Positions 24,814 to 33,400 of a DNA stretch of 64,000 nt are shown in pieces (the stretch's first letter is position 1; each line of letters starts with the position of its first letter). Source of the DNA: Micromonospora luteifusca (GTDB lineage Bacteria > Actinomycetota > Actinomycetes > Mycobacteriales > Micromonosporaceae); contig NZ_JAFBBP010000001.1 in the NCBI RefSeq assembly GCF_016907275.1, positions 3,834,001 through 3,898,000 on the forward strand, in the 5' to 3' direction. The notes beneath the pieces are model-generated. The model saw only the letters and a list, made by a program, of their open reading frames with translations. It was not told the origin of the DNA and did no database searches. Both the position numbers and the translations under genes were made by a program.

Positions 24814-25413
24814 TCAGACCGTCGGTAGCTGTTCGGCTCGGGTGAGCACCTCGTCGATCAGGCCGTACTCCCGAGCCTGTTCGGCGGTGAACCAGCGGTC
24901 CCGGTCCCAGTCCTGCTGGATCTCGTCGAGGGTTCGTCCACTGTGCTGGGCGATCAATTCCTGCATCGTCCGCTTCACGTGCAACATGTTCTCCGCCTGG
25001 ATGGTGATGTCGGCGGCGGTCCCGCCCATCCCACCGGACGGCTGATGCATCATGACCCGCGAATGCGGCAGCGCATACCGCTTGCCGGCCGCGCCCGCAC
25101 AGAGCAGGAACTGCCCCATCGAGCCGGCGAACCCGAGCGCCAGCGTCGCCACGTCGTTGCGGACATAACGCATCGTGTCGTAGACCGCCATCCCCGCACT
25201 CACCGACCCGCCCGGCGAGTTGATGTAGAGAAAGATGTCCCGGTCGGCGTCCTCAGCGGCGAGCAGCAGGATCTGCGCGCAGATCTGGTTGGCCGACTCC
25301 TCCGTCACCTCGGTGCCGAGGAAGACGATCCGCTCGCGCAACAGCCGCTCGAACACCTGGTCACCGAAGGACGGCTGTCCGCCGTCCAGCATCCGCACGT
25401 CGTACCCGATCAT
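24814..25413 (-). CDS. clpP: ClpP-family serine protease (PopR-controlled paralogue)
   Basis: A 199-aa ATP-dependent protease subunit with the full triad: Ser98 (F-A-G-S-M-G-Q-F), His123 (M-M-H-Q-P-S-G-G) and Asp172 (D-W-D-R-D-R-W-F). I-N-S-P-G-G-S marks the oxyanion region. In Streptomyces the clpP3-clpP4 operon is activated by PopR. Here the regulator lies immediately upstream, and perfect PopR-type palindromes occupy the 135-bp gap, but only one clpP follows. It is therefore an accessory ClpP, which may need the main ClpP1/P2 as partner. Confidence 0.93.
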   Translation of the reverse strand: MIGYDVRMLDGGQPSFGDQVFERLLRERIVFLGTEVTEESANQICAQILLLAAEDADRDIFLYINSPGGSVSAGMAVYDTMRYVRNDVATLALGFAGSMGQFLLCAGAAGKRYALPHSRVMMHQPSGGMGGTAADITIQAENMLHVKRTMQELIAQHSGRTLDEIQQDWDRDRWFTAEQAREYGLIDEVLTRAEQLPTV

Positions 25414-25508
25414 GTGCCGCCGCCTTCCACCACACCGGCGGGCGGTGGGACCGCCCGGTGGACCGGTCCCTTCAGCGTGCGTGCGACGGCGGTGGCTGGC
25501 CCAGGGAT

Positions 25509-25538
25509 TCTGCCGCCGGCAGATCCGCCGACGGCAGA
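25509..25538 (-). promoter_or_regulatory. Tandem PopR boxes upstream of clpP
   Basis: TCTGCC-GCC-GGCAGA (25509-25523) is a perfect match to the TCTGCC-N3-GGCAGA palindrome reported for PopR at Streptomyces clpP3. A second copy, TCCGCC-GAC-GGCAGA (25524-25538), with one mismatch abuts it. They lie 96-125 bp upstream of the clpP start, in the gap after the regulator gene. Confidence 0.85.
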
Positions 25539-25548
25539 ACCGCGCGGC

Positions 25549-26046
25549 CTACGCGGCGGTCAGCTGCCGTAGGCCCAGGCGGGCCCGCGCGCTGTCGGCC
25601 AGGGCGGCGGTACGCGGACCGGGGTGCGAGCCACCAGCGGAGGCCATCGCGTCGACGCTGAGGGTCGGCTCGTTCGCCCCCGGCCCGCGGTGCAGGACGA
25701 GCCCGCCGATGCGTGGACCCACCAGCAGGGTGGCGTTGCCGATCTCGCGTCGAGTCGCATCGACCCGCTCCAGGTGGGTCAGCACGGCGCGCGGCGCGGC
25801 CGGGAGGCGAGGCTCGACCCGCCGCATGTCGTCGCGGGCCTCCCCGAGCAGGTCGGCGAGGCTGATGCCGAGCGCCCGGCAGATCGCCGCGAGCACCTCC
25901 GACGACGCCTCCTTGCGGCCCCGTTCCACCTCCGACAGGTAGGGCACCGAGACGTCGGCCGCGGCGGCCACCTCGCGCAGCGTGCGGCCCTGACGCTGGC
26001 GGTGGCGGCGCAGCACCCCGCCGATCACTCGTCGTAGTAACGACAT
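25549..26046 (-). CDS. popR: PopR/ClgR-like HTH activator of clp genes
   Basis: A 165-aa XRE-type regulator. The HTH spans residues 15-65 (L-R-E-V-A-A-A-A-D-V-S-V-P-Y-L-S-E-V-E-R-G-R-K-E-A-S), the ClgR/PopR signature. Streptomyces PopR is degraded by ClpP1/P2 and needs two C-terminal alanines for this; this protein ends L-T-A-A, consistent with the same feedback. ATG 26046 follows GAGGT. Upstream of clpP in the same direction, with PopR boxes between, it is the likely direct activator of that gene. Confidence 0.85.
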   Translation of the reverse strand: MSLLRRVIGGVLRRHRQRQGRTLREVAAAADVSVPYLSEVERGRKEASSEVLAAICRALGISLADLLGEARDDMRRVEPRLPAAPRAVLTHLERVDATRREIGNATLLVGPRIGGLVLHRGPGANEPTLSVDAMASAGGSHPGPRTAALADSARARLGLRQLTAA

Positions 26047-26240
26047 GGGGACCTCACCTCGCGGTCGTCGTCGGGGGAACAGTCCCATCATGCCCGCTGC
26101 CGGACCGGCCGGCGGTCCCGTGCGGGGCCACCGCCGTTTCGACAGGTGCCGGTCGTCCGCTGTGCGACCCGGACGTGCCGGGCACGACGTACCCGCTATG
26201 TTGTGGGCGTGCAGGCGACGGTGGCGGAACAGGTTCGACG

Positions 26241-27254
26241 GTGATCCATTTTCCCGCGCAGCGCCGAGGCCCGCTCAGTGCGCTGAGCCTCCGGCTCGCC
26301 GCTGCCCTGGGCCTGGTCTTCGCCGTGGTCGCCGCGGTCTACCTGGGCCGGGAAGGCTACCGCGATGTCAACGAGGACGGCCTGACCCTGCTCGACTGCT
26401 TCTACTACGCGGTCGTGTCGCTCTCGACCACCGGCTACGGCGACATCACGCCGGCCGCGCCGTCGGCCCGGCTGGTCAACGTCCTCTTCATCACCCCGGC
26501 CCGAGTGATCTTCCTGATCATCCTGGTCGGCACCACCCTGGAAGTTCTGACCGAGCAGTACCGGACCGGCCGTCGCCTGTCGCGGTGGAGGAGAGCCGTG
26601 AAGGACCACGTCATCATCTGCGGCTACGGCACCAAGGGGCGCAGCGCGGTCTCCGCCCTGATGGAGAACGGTCTGGACCGCTCGCGAATCGTGGTGGTGG
26701 AACGCAGCGCCACCGCCCTGCGGCAGGCCACCTCCGCCGGGCTGGTGGCGATCGAGGGCTCGGCGACCCGCTCGTCGGTGCTGAACGAGGCGCACGTCAA
26801 GAACGCGAAGGCCGTGATCATCGCGACCGACAGTGACGACGCGTCGGTGCTGGTCGCGTTGACGGTACGCCAGCTCACCGCCGGACAGGTCCGCATCATC
26901 GCGGCAGCGCGGGAGGCGGAGAACGCGCCACTGCTCAAGCAGAGCGGTGCGCACCACGTGATCGTCTCCTCGGCCACGGCGGGTCGGCTGCTCGGCCTGT
27001 CCACCTCGGCGCCGCCGCTGATCGACGTCGTGGAGGACCTGCTCACTCCGGGCCAGGGCATGGCGTTGGCGATGCGCTCGGCGGAACGGGACGAGGTGGG
27101 TCGCTCGCCGCGCGAGCTGGAGTCACTGGTGATCGCCCTGGTGCGGCGGGGCAAGGTGGTCACCCTGGCCGACCGGGCCGGCGCGGTGATCGAGACCGGC
27201 GACATGCTGGTGCACGTACGCGACGACCGCCCCCAGTCCGCGACGACCGCCTGA
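26241..27254 (+). CDS. Two-TM potassium channel with RCK (TrkA-N/C) domains
   Basis: A 337-aa channel subunit: TM1 (about 16-35), pore helix and selectivity filter T-T-G-Y-G-D (63-68), TM2 (about 80-98). A cytoplasmic RCK follows, with the Rossmann motif H-V-I-I-C-G-Y-G-T-K-G (about 122-132), and then a TrkA-C module. MthK-like in plan; it forms tetramers gated by nucleotides or divalent ions. GTG 26241 is chosen; in-frame starts further upstream (26175) give a Cys-rich extension without homology. Monocistronic. Confidence 0.87.
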   Translation: MIHFPAQRRGPLSALSLRLAAALGLVFAVVAAVYLGREGYRDVNEDGLTLLDCFYYAVVSLSTTGYGDITPAAPSARLVNVLFITPARVIFLIILVGTTLEVLTEQYRTGRRLSRWRRAVKDHVIICGYGTKGRSAVSALMENGLDRSRIVVVERSATALRQATSAGLVAIEGSATRSSVLNEAHVKNAKAVIIATDSDDASVLVALTVRQLTAGQVRIIAAAREAENAPLLKQSGAHHVIVSSATAGRLLGLSTSAPPLIDVVEDLLTPGQGMALAMRSAERDEVGRSPRELESLVIALVRRGKVVTLADRAGAVIETGDMLVHVRDDRPQSATTA

Positions 27255-27315
27255 CCGTCACGTCGCAACGACCGCCTGACCGTCACGCCGCTGTCGCGGC
27301 GGGCGGAATGCGGCG

Positions 27316-27798
27316 TCAGAGGGAATCGTCGGCCACGCAGATCGCCTCGGTGCAGTTGATCGGCGTCGTGGTGGCGGCAGCCCGCCGAAGCAGCTCGTAG
27401 AGCGTCTCCCGCTCGCTGGGATCCAGCGCCCCCAGCACTTCGTTCTCCGCACCAGCGAGGGCGCATTCGGCCTCGCTGAGGCGTTTTGCCCCGTCTTGGG
27501 TGAGCTCGACGACATGTCGACGGCGGTCCTCGGGTGACCGGCGTCGCTCGACCAGTTGCTCCGCTTCGAGGTCGTTGAGCAGCCCGACGATGTTGGTGCT
27601 GTCCATCTCCAGGATGGTGGCGAGCGCCTGCTGGCTGGTGCCACCGCCGGCGCGCAGCACCGTGAGCGCGACCAGATGCCGCGGGCGCAGGCCCAGCGGC
27701 GCCAGCACCGTCTCGGACCGCAGCCGCATCCGCCGGGCCAGATGGTCCAGGAGCGCGCCCGAGCGGTGCTCCGAGGGGTCAAGCGGCGGGGCGGACAT
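27316..27798 (-). CDS. MarR-family regulator of the azoreductase
   Basis: A 160-aa winged-helix repressor. Recognition segment T-S-Q-Q-A-L-A-T-I-L-E-M-D-S-T-N-I-V-G-L-L-N-D, wing S-P-E-D-R-R-R-H-V-V, and a C-terminal Cys (I-N-C-T-E) that could sense oxidants. ATG 27798 follows TAGACT by 7 nt (leaderless). Divergent from the azoreductase, with a CTATAAATAG palindrome between. Confidence 0.87.
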   Translation of the reverse strand: MSAPPLDPSEHRSGALLDHLARRMRLRSETVLAPLGLRPRHLVALTVLRAGGGTSQQALATILEMDSTNIVGLLNDLEAEQLVERRRSPEDRRRHVVELTQDGAKRLSEAECALAGAENEVLGALDPSERETLYELLRRAAATTTPINCTEAICVADDSL

Positions 27799-27835
27799 GT
27801 GACCCAGTCTACCGAGCCGTCGGAACATCTGCCTG

Positions 27836-27845
27836 CTATAAATAG
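27836..27845. promoter_or_regulatory. AT-rich palindrome, putative MarR operator / azoR promoter
   Basis: CTAT-AA-ATAG, unusually AT-rich for this genome, lies 36 nt before the azoreductase ATG. It probably combines the -10 region with the binding site of the divergent MarR protein. Confidence 0.5.
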
Positions 27846-27880
27846 TTGGTGCTGCACAGACGATCCTTGGAGGAGGAATA

Positions 27881-28525
27881 ATGCATCTGCTGCATATCGA
27901 CTCGAGTATTCGGGGTGACTGGTCGGTCAGCCGGCGGCTCACCGCCCGCGCGGTCGCCACGTGGCGTGCGGCCCATCCGGACGGCACGGTGACCTACCGG
28001 GACCTGGGCGCGGAACCGCTGCCGCACCTGGACGCGGCGGGCGGGCTGGCCCGGATGACACCGCTGGACCAGCACACCCCGGCGCAGCGTGAATCCTGGG
28101 AGCTCAGCGAGCGGCTGGTCGACGAGGTGAAGCAGGCCGACGTGGTGCTGCTCGGGCTCCCGCTCTACAACTACGGTGCGCCCAGCAGCGTCAAGTCCTG
28201 GGTCGACCACCTGATCGTCGCCGGTCTCACCTACGACCCGACGACGCAGGAGGGCCTGCTCAGCGGCCGCGAGTTCGTGGTGGTGGCCACCCGGGGTGGC
28301 GGCTACGGCGAGGGCACCCCGCGCCACGGCTGGGACCACGCGGAGCAGTGGCTCCCGCACGGCCTGTCGATGACCGGCCTGGAGCCGCGCTTCATCAGCA
28401 CCGAACTGACCCTGGCCCCCTCCGTCCCGGCGATGGCCGAGCTGATCCCGCTGCACGAGGCGAGCCTCGCGGCGACCGAGAAGGAGATCGACAACCTCTG
28501 GATGCCGGCCTCGGCCCAGCGCTGA
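27881..28525 (+). CDS. azoR: FMN-dependent NADH-azoreductase / quinone reductase
   Basis: A 214-aa flavodoxin-fold oxidoreductase. The FMN-phosphate site is S-S-I-R-G-D-W-S-V-S-R (residues 8-18). The hallmark L-P-L-Y-N-Y-G-A-P-S-S-V-K-S-W-V-D-H is near 92-109, and V-V-A-T-R-G-G-G-Y near 133. AzoR enzymes reduce quinones and azo compounds by two electrons. ATG with TTGGAGGAGG is a strong start. Regulated, most likely, by the divergent MarR protein. Confidence 0.9.
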   Translation: MHLLHIDSSIRGDWSVSRRLTARAVATWRAAHPDGTVTYRDLGAEPLPHLDAAGGLARMTPLDQHTPAQRESWELSERLVDEVKQADVVLLGLPLYNYGAPSSVKSWVDHLIVAGLTYDPTTQEGLLSGREFVVVATRGGGYGEGTPRHGWDHAEQWLPHGLSMTGLEPRFISTELTLAPSVPAMAELIPLHEASLAATEKEIDNLWMPASAQR

Positions 28526-28535
28526 GCACCGATAC

Positions 28536-28579
28536 GACGAGAGCGGCCGCCCCCAGTCCTGGGGACGGCCGCTCTCGTC
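28536..28579. terminator. Bidirectional terminator between azoR and korB
   Basis: 14-bp stem, GACGAGAGCGGCCG (28536-28549) with CGGCCGCTCTCGTC (28566-28579). The enclosed CCCC/GGGG pairs extend it. It sits between convergent genes and can serve both. Confidence 0.85.
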
Positions 28580-28591
28580 ATGCGGTACGGG

Positions 28592-29626
28592 TCAGAGAAT
28601 CGTCCAGGTGTCGCCGCTGGCGAGCAGCCCGGCGAGTTGCTGCTCGGGGGTCTCGGTGACCGTCGCCTTGGCGGCCGCGAGCTGAGCCTGCACCACGCTG
28701 TCGTAGGAGGGTCGGTCCACTGAGCGGAACACCCCGATCGGGGTGTTCCGCAGGTCCAGGCCGGGCAACCGGGACAGCGCGAAGGCGTACGCCGGGTCGG
28801 TGACCGTGGCGTCGTGCACGACGATCTCTTCCGGGCGGACCGAACTGGTCTCCCGGACCTCCAGGCCGAACGCGCCCGGTGGGTGTACCACGCAGAACTG
28901 GCCGTCGGCGCCGAAGGTGATGGGTTGCCCGTGTTCCAGGCGGATCAGGTAGTCGTCGCGGGTGCTCGGGTCCTTGAGCTGGTCGAATGCCCCGTCGTTG
29001 AAGATGTTGCAGTTCTGGTAGATCTCCACGAACGCCGAGCCTTCGTGTTCGGCGGCGGCCCGTAGGACCGACTGGAGGTGCTTGCGGTCGGAGTCGATGG
29101 TCCGGCCGACGAAGCTGGCTTCCGCGCCGAGAGCGAGCGAGAGCGGGTTGAACGGGGCATCCGCCGAGCCGGCCGGAGTCGACTTGGTGACCTTGCCGAC
29201 CTCGGAGGTGGGTGAGTACTGGCCTTTGGTCAGACCGTAGATCCGGTTGTTGAACAGCAGGATCTTGAGGTTGACGTTGCGTCGTAGCGCGTGGATCAGG
29301 TGGTTGCCGCCGATGGACAGGGCGTCGCCGTCGCCGGTGACGACCCAGACCGACAGGTCCGGCCGGGATACCGACAGGCCGGTCGCGATCGCTGGGGCGC
29401 GGCCGTGGATCGAGTGCATCCCGTAGGTGTTCATGTAGTACGGGAAGCGCGACGAGCAGCCGATCCCGGAAACGAAGACGGTGCGTTCGCGGGGGATGTT
29501 CAGCTCCGGCATGAACTGCTGGATGGCGGCCAGGATGGCGTAGTCACCGCAGCCGGGGCACCAGCGCACCTCCTGGTCGGACTTGAAGTCCTTGGCGGTG
29601 AGCTTGACAGCGACGGGCTCAGACAT
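28592..29626 (-). CDS. korB: 2-oxoglutarate:ferredoxin oxidoreductase, beta subunit
   Basis: A 344-aa TPP-binding subunit. W-C-P-G-C-G-D-Y near residue 22 carries cluster/TPP-region cysteines, G-I-G-C-S-S-R follows, and the TPP/Mg motif is G-D-G-D-A-L-S-I-G-G-N with L-L-F-N-N-R-I-Y-G-L-T-K-G-Q. KorAB oxidatively decarboxylates 2-oxoglutarate, reducing ferredoxin, as in the mycobacterial alternative TCA step. The ATG overlaps the end of korA by 8 nt, indicating one operon with coupled translation. Confidence 0.95.
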   Translation of the reverse strand: MSEPVAVKLTAKDFKSDQEVRWCPGCGDYAILAAIQQFMPELNIPRERTVFVSGIGCSSRFPYYMNTYGMHSIHGRAPAIATGLSVSRPDLSVWVVTGDGDALSIGGNHLIHALRRNVNLKILLFNNRIYGLTKGQYSPTSEVGKVTKSTPAGSADAPFNPLSLALGAEASFVGRTIDSDRKHLQSVLRAAAEHEGSAFVEIYQNCNIFNDGAFDQLKDPSTRDDYLIRLEHGQPITFGADGQFCVVHPPGAFGLEVRETSSVRPEEIVVHDATVTDPAYAFALSRLPGLDLRNTPIGVFRSVDRPSYDSVVQAQLAAAKATVTETPEQQLAGLLASGDTWTIL

Positions 29627-31466
29627 TCTTCAGCACCTCTTCCAGCGTCGTCTCCAGCTCGGCGGACGTGAAGGGCAGGCCGCGGACCTGGTTGTAGCTG
29701 ATCGCGTCGATGAGGTAGCGGGCCCGGATGACGTGAGCGAGCTGGCCCAGGTTCATCTCCGGGATGACCACCTTGTCGTACGAGCGCAGCACCTCACCGA
29801 GGTTCGCCGGCATCGGTGCCAGGTGCCGCAGGTGCGCCTGGGCGATGGACAGGCCGCGCTGGCGGACCGCGCGGCAGGCGGCACCGATCGGCCCGTACGT
29901 CGAGCCCCAGCCAAGGACCAGCACCCGGGCGTCACCGTCGGGGTCCTCGACCTCGATGTCCGGGACCGGAATCGTCTCGATCCGGGCGGCCCGGGTACGC
30001 ACCATGAAGTCATGGTTGGCCGGGTCGTAGGAGATGTCGCCGGTCTTGTCGGCCTTCTCCAGGCCGCCGATGCGGTGCTCCAGCCCTGCCGTGCCGGGAA
30101 TCGCCCACGGACGGGCCAGGGTCTGCGGGTCACGCAGGTAGGGCAGGAAGGTGACGCCGTCCTCACCGTTGGGTTCGGTGGCGAACTCGACCCGCAGGTC
30201 GGGCAGCGATTCGACGTCGGGCAGCAGCCACGGCTCGGAGCCGTTGGCGACGTAGTTGTCCGACAACAGGATCACCGGGGTGCGGTAGGTCAACGCGATC
30301 CGAGCCGCCTCCAACGCCGCGAAGAAACAGTCCGACGGTGACCGGGGCGCGATCACCGCGACCGGCGCCTCACCGTGGCGACCGTAGAGCGCCATGTTGA
30401 GGTCGGCCTGCTCGGTCTTGGTCGGCATACCGGTCGACGGGCCGGCGCGCTGCACGTCCACGATCACCAGCGGCAACTCCAGCGCCACCGCGAGCGAGAT
30501 CGTCTCACTCTTGAGCGCTACACCCGGACCACTGGTGGTGGTCACACCCAGCGACCCGCCGTACGACGCGCCCAACGCCGCACCGACCGCCGCGATCTCG
30601 TCCTCGGCCTGCACGGTGGTCACACCGAAACGCTTGTGCTTACTCAACTCATGCAGGATGTCCGACGCGGGCGTGATCGGGTACGCGCCGAGGAAGACCG
30701 GCAACCCGGACCGCACCCCAGCAGCGACCAACCCCAACGACAACGCCGCGTTACCGGTGATGTTGCGGTACGTGCCCGGTCGCATCTTCGCCGGCTTGAC
30801 CTCGTAACGCACCGCGAAGTCCTCGGTCGTCTCGCCGAAGTTCCAACCGGCCTTGAAAGCGGCGACGTTCGCCGCGACCAACTCCGGACGGGCCGCGAAC
30901 TTACGCTCCAGGAAGCGCAGCGTCGACTCGTAGGGCCGCGAGTACATCCAGGAGAGCAGACCGAGAGCGAACATGTTCTTCGACCGCTCGGCGTCCTTCT
31001 TCGACACCGCGTGCGCGGCGAGCGCGCCGACCGTCATCGACGTCAGCGCCACCGGGTGCACGACGTAACCGGCCAGCGAATCGTCGTCCAGAGGACTGCC
31101 CTGGTAACCGACCTTGGCGAGGTTGCGCTTGGTGAACTCGTCGGTGTTGACGATGATGTCCGCGCCGCGAGGCAGATCGGCCAGGTTGGCCTTGAGAGCC
31201 GCCGGGTTCATCGCCACCAACACGTTCGGCGCATCACCCGGGGTGAGGATGTCGTAGTCGGCGAAGTGCACCTGGAAGCTCGACACGCCGGGCAGGGTGC
31301 CGGCGGGGGCCCGGATCTCGGCGGGGAAGTTCGGCAGCGTGGAAATGTCGTTGCCGAGCTGCGCCGTCTCCGAGGTGAACCGGTCACCGGTCAGCTGCAT
31401 GCCGTCGCCGGAGTCACCAGCGAACCGGATGACCACCCGGTCGAGTTGACGGATCTGCTTGGTCAC
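29619..31466 (-). CDS. korA: 2-oxoglutarate:ferredoxin oxidoreductase, alpha subunit
   Basis: A 615-aa fused gamma-alpha subunit. The N-terminal gamma domain (about 1-190) opens R-V-V-I-R-F-A-G-D-S-G-D-G-M-Q. The pyrimidine-binding alpha domain follows, with N-A-A-L-S-L-G-L-V-A-A-G and G-A-Y-P-I-T-P-A-S-D-I-L-H-E-L, and a C-terminal domain (L-G-W-G-S-T-Y-G). GTG 31466 has AAGG upstream and also overlaps the stop of a 20-codon leader frame. Works with korB as a heterotetramer. Confidence 0.95.
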   Translation of the reverse strand: MTKQIRQLDRVVIRFAGDSGDGMQLTGDRFTSETAQLGNDISTLPNFPAEIRAPAGTLPGVSSFQVHFADYDILTPGDAPNVLVAMNPAALKANLADLPRGADIIVNTDEFTKRNLAKVGYQGSPLDDDSLAGYVVHPVALTSMTVGALAAHAVSKKDAERSKNMFALGLLSWMYSRPYESTLRFLERKFAARPELVAANVAAFKAGWNFGETTEDFAVRYEVKPAKMRPGTYRNITGNAALSLGLVAAGVRSGLPVFLGAYPITPASDILHELSKHKRFGVTTVQAEDEIAAVGAALGASYGGSLGVTTTSGPGVALKSETISLAVALELPLVIVDVQRAGPSTGMPTKTEQADLNMALYGRHGEAPVAVIAPRSPSDCFFAALEAARIALTYRTPVILLSDNYVANGSEPWLLPDVESLPDLRVEFATEPNGEDGVTFLPYLRDPQTLARPWAIPGTAGLEHRIGGLEKADKTGDISYDPANHDFMVRTRAARIETIPVPDIEVEDPDGDARVLVLGWGSTYGPIGAACRAVRQRGLSIAQAHLRHLAPMPANLGEVLRSYDKVVIPEMNLGQLAHVIRARYLIDAISYNQVRGLPFTSAELETTLEEVLKNV

Positions 31467-31525
31467 TGTGCCACCTTCGTTCGCGACTGCGGGGCGCGCA
31501 AAACCGGCTCACTGCTCGCGCTCAC
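31463..31525 (-). CDS. 20-codon leader ORF overlapping korA start
   Basis: GTG-AGC-GCG through CAG-TGA. Its start overlaps the stop of the preceding 25-codon frame (GTGA), and its stop overlaps the korA GTG (GTGA). No homology is visible. It may only be a coupling device or may be untranslated. Confidence 0.35.
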   Translation of the reverse strand: MSASSEPVLRAPQSRTKVAQ

Positions 31526-31599
31526 GCCTGCACCTCGCTTCGGTGCGCGCGGTCGCGCGGGCGGCTGAACATGATGGTGACCTCGCCTTGCCCGGCCAC
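31522..31599 (-). CDS. 25-codon leader ORF with strong ribosome site
   Basis: GTG-GCC-GGG to GCG-TGA encodes a 25-residue basic peptide. AAGGAGG lies about 5 nt before the GTG, the best ribosome site of the region, and the stop overlaps the next small ORF. A translated leader peptide of the korAB transcript is plausible. Confidence 0.45.
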   Translation of the reverse strand: MAGQGEVTIMFSRPRDRAHRSEVQA

Positions 31600-31804
31600 G
31601 GGACCTCCTTGACGCAACGTTTAACCGCACCGCCCCAGGCTGGTCCGGCCGCTGTCGTTCCTCACCTGAGAGCCTACGTCCAAGCGGCCCCCAACCCTCC
31701 CCGGAGGTCCGCCGACTGAGACCCGATCAGGCCGAGAAATGCCCTGGTTTGCGGCCCTACGCCCCGCCCGCCGTAATTCAGATCACCACGGGGTCGCCCG
31801 TCGA
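31600..31804. other. Upstream region of the korAB transcript
   Basis: 205 bp between the surface-protein stop and the leader ORFs. It must hold the korAB promoter, but no convincing -35/-10 pair or operator could be assigned by eye. Confidence 0.5.
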
Positions 31805-33271
31805 TCAGTCGGCGGGGTCGGTAACGGCCTTGGCTGCCGGGCCGGAGAAGCGGCGGCGCAGCGAGGTGGTGGCCAGCGTGAGGGCCAGCACCACCAGCAG
31901 CGCGGAGACCGCGATCAGGATGATCGCGGTGCGCTGTACCGAGGTCATCCCGCCGTCGCCGTCGGCGGCACCGCCGGGGAGTACGCCCTGGGAGCCGGTC
32001 GGCGCGGGCGGTGAGACCACCGGCGTGGCCAGCGCCGCCGCGGCGGTGATCCGGAAACTCATCTGCACCTGTCGGCTCGAGCCGCTGCGCGGGTCGAGTT
32101 GGCCGATCACGGCACCGGACAACGGCGCTTCCCGCTGGGCCTGCGGCGTCGCCTCCACCGGCAACCGCAACTCGGCGGTCCTGCCCGCCAGCACCGGGCC
32201 CGTGTCGCAGCGGGTCCGGGCCTCATCGACCGCCACGCAGCCGGGTGGCGGGGTCGGAACGGTCACCCCGTCCGGCAGGACGACCTCGATCCGACCGGCG
32301 GCGTCCACCGGGCCGGTGTTGCCCAGCCGCAGCGCGAGGGTGCTCGCGGCGCCGCTGATGTCGAAGGCCAACTCGTCGGCGGCCAGTGCGATCCCGGGCA
32401 CCGGCGGGCCAGGAGGAAAGAGCACCGCGAAGCCCTGGTCGTCGGCCGCTTCCCCGGGCACGCCCGGCGCGTCCGCGACGATCTGGACGGAGCCGGCGAG
32501 GGGCATCTGCTTCCACGCGGTGCCGTCGACCCGCAGGCGGAGCAGAGCGCTGAACCGGACGCCGGCCTCGGCCGTCCAGGCCCCACAGCGGTACGCGCCG
32601 CCGCCGGCCGCGGCGCAACCCTTTGTCCCAGTGTCGGTCAGCCCCGCCGGCAGCGTGTACGAGAGCCGGATCCGTTGCGCGGTCGTGCCGGTGTTGTTGA
32701 CCGTGACCTGCAAGGTGGTGTCCGTGCTGGCCGCGTTCCAGTACGCCTCGGTGAGGGTGACGTCCTGCGTGGTGACCTGCACGCCCAGCGGGTTCGGCGA
32801 CGGCGGACCCGGGGCGGGCGGGCGGACCGGCGGGACCGGCGGGACCGGGGGAGCCGGCGGCACCGGGGGCGCTGGCGGCACCGGGGGCGCCGGTGTGGGT
32901 GGCCCGCCCGGCGCGGGCGCGGTGGTGGTCGGTGGCGGCGGGATCTCCGGGGCGGTGGTCTCCGGCGCCGGCGGTGTCGTCTCCGGCGGCGGCGCGGTGG
33001 TCTCCGGTGCGGGGACGGTCGGTAACGGGTCGCCGCTGGGTTCCTCGGTCGGTGGCGGTTCCTCCGACGGGGTGGTCTCGGGGTCACCCCCGGGTTCGCT
33101 GACCGGGTCGGTCAGTTCGACGATCGGGTCCGCGTCCGGCGTTGCCGCGCCGGCCCAGGCCGGCCCGACGGCGAGCGCCGCGAGCAGACCGAGCGCGAGC
33201 GCGGTCGCCAGCAGGGGCGTGGAACGCCGGCCCTCCGCCCGGTCACCGGGCGTTGCCTTCACGCGGGCCAT
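31805..33271 (-). CDS. Pro-rich cell-surface protein with C-terminal membrane anchor
   Basis: A 488-aa exported protein. The signal peptide ends around residue 40 (A-W-A-G-A). A Thr/Pro/Glu-rich stalk (about 45-150) includes repeated P-V-P-P-A-P units. Two beta-rich DUF11/CARDB-like domains (about 160-270 and 285-400) follow, with paired cysteines (K-G-C-A-A and Y-R-C-G; P-G-C-V and R-C-D-T). It ends in a TM helix (about 445-468) and a basic tail. Probably spans the wall to display adhesive domains. ATG/GTG 33271 start; monocistronic. Confidence 0.8.
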   Translation of the reverse strand: MARVKATPGDRAEGRRSTPLLATALALGLLAALAVGPAWAGAATPDADPIVELTDPVSEPGGDPETTPSEEPPPTEEPSGDPLPTVPAPETTAPPPETTPPAPETTAPEIPPPPTTTAPAPGGPPTPAPPVPPAPPVPPAPPVPPVPPVRPPAPGPPSPNPLGVQVTTQDVTLTEAYWNAASTDTTLQVTVNNTGTTAQRIRLSYTLPAGLTDTGTKGCAAAGGGAYRCGAWTAEAGVRFSALLRLRVDGTAWKQMPLAGSVQIVADAPGVPGEAADDQGFAVLFPPGPPVPGIALAADELAFDISGAASTLALRLGNTGPVDAAGRIEVVLPDGVTVPTPPPGCVAVDEARTRCDTGPVLAGRTAELRLPVEATPQAQREAPLSGAVIGQLDPRSGSSRQVQMSFRITAAAALATPVVSPPAPTGSQGVLPGGAADGDGGMTSVQRTAIILIAVSALLVVLALTLATTSLRRRFSGPAAKAVTDPAD

Positions 33272-33400
33272 CTGACCTCCGGTGACATGGATGGGTGTCC
33301 AATGTTCGGCAACAGTTGCCCCAGTGCACTAGTCCCGTCCGGAAACGAATCCGTAACGTGTTTGGGACGGCCCTTCCGGACGGACGGTAAGCTCCCGACT

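Noticed and set aside
32820..32900. Tandem GC-rich repeat as a possible CRISPR or VNTR array
   Set aside because: It is the in-frame PVPPAP coding repeat of the surface protein stalk, with no spacers.
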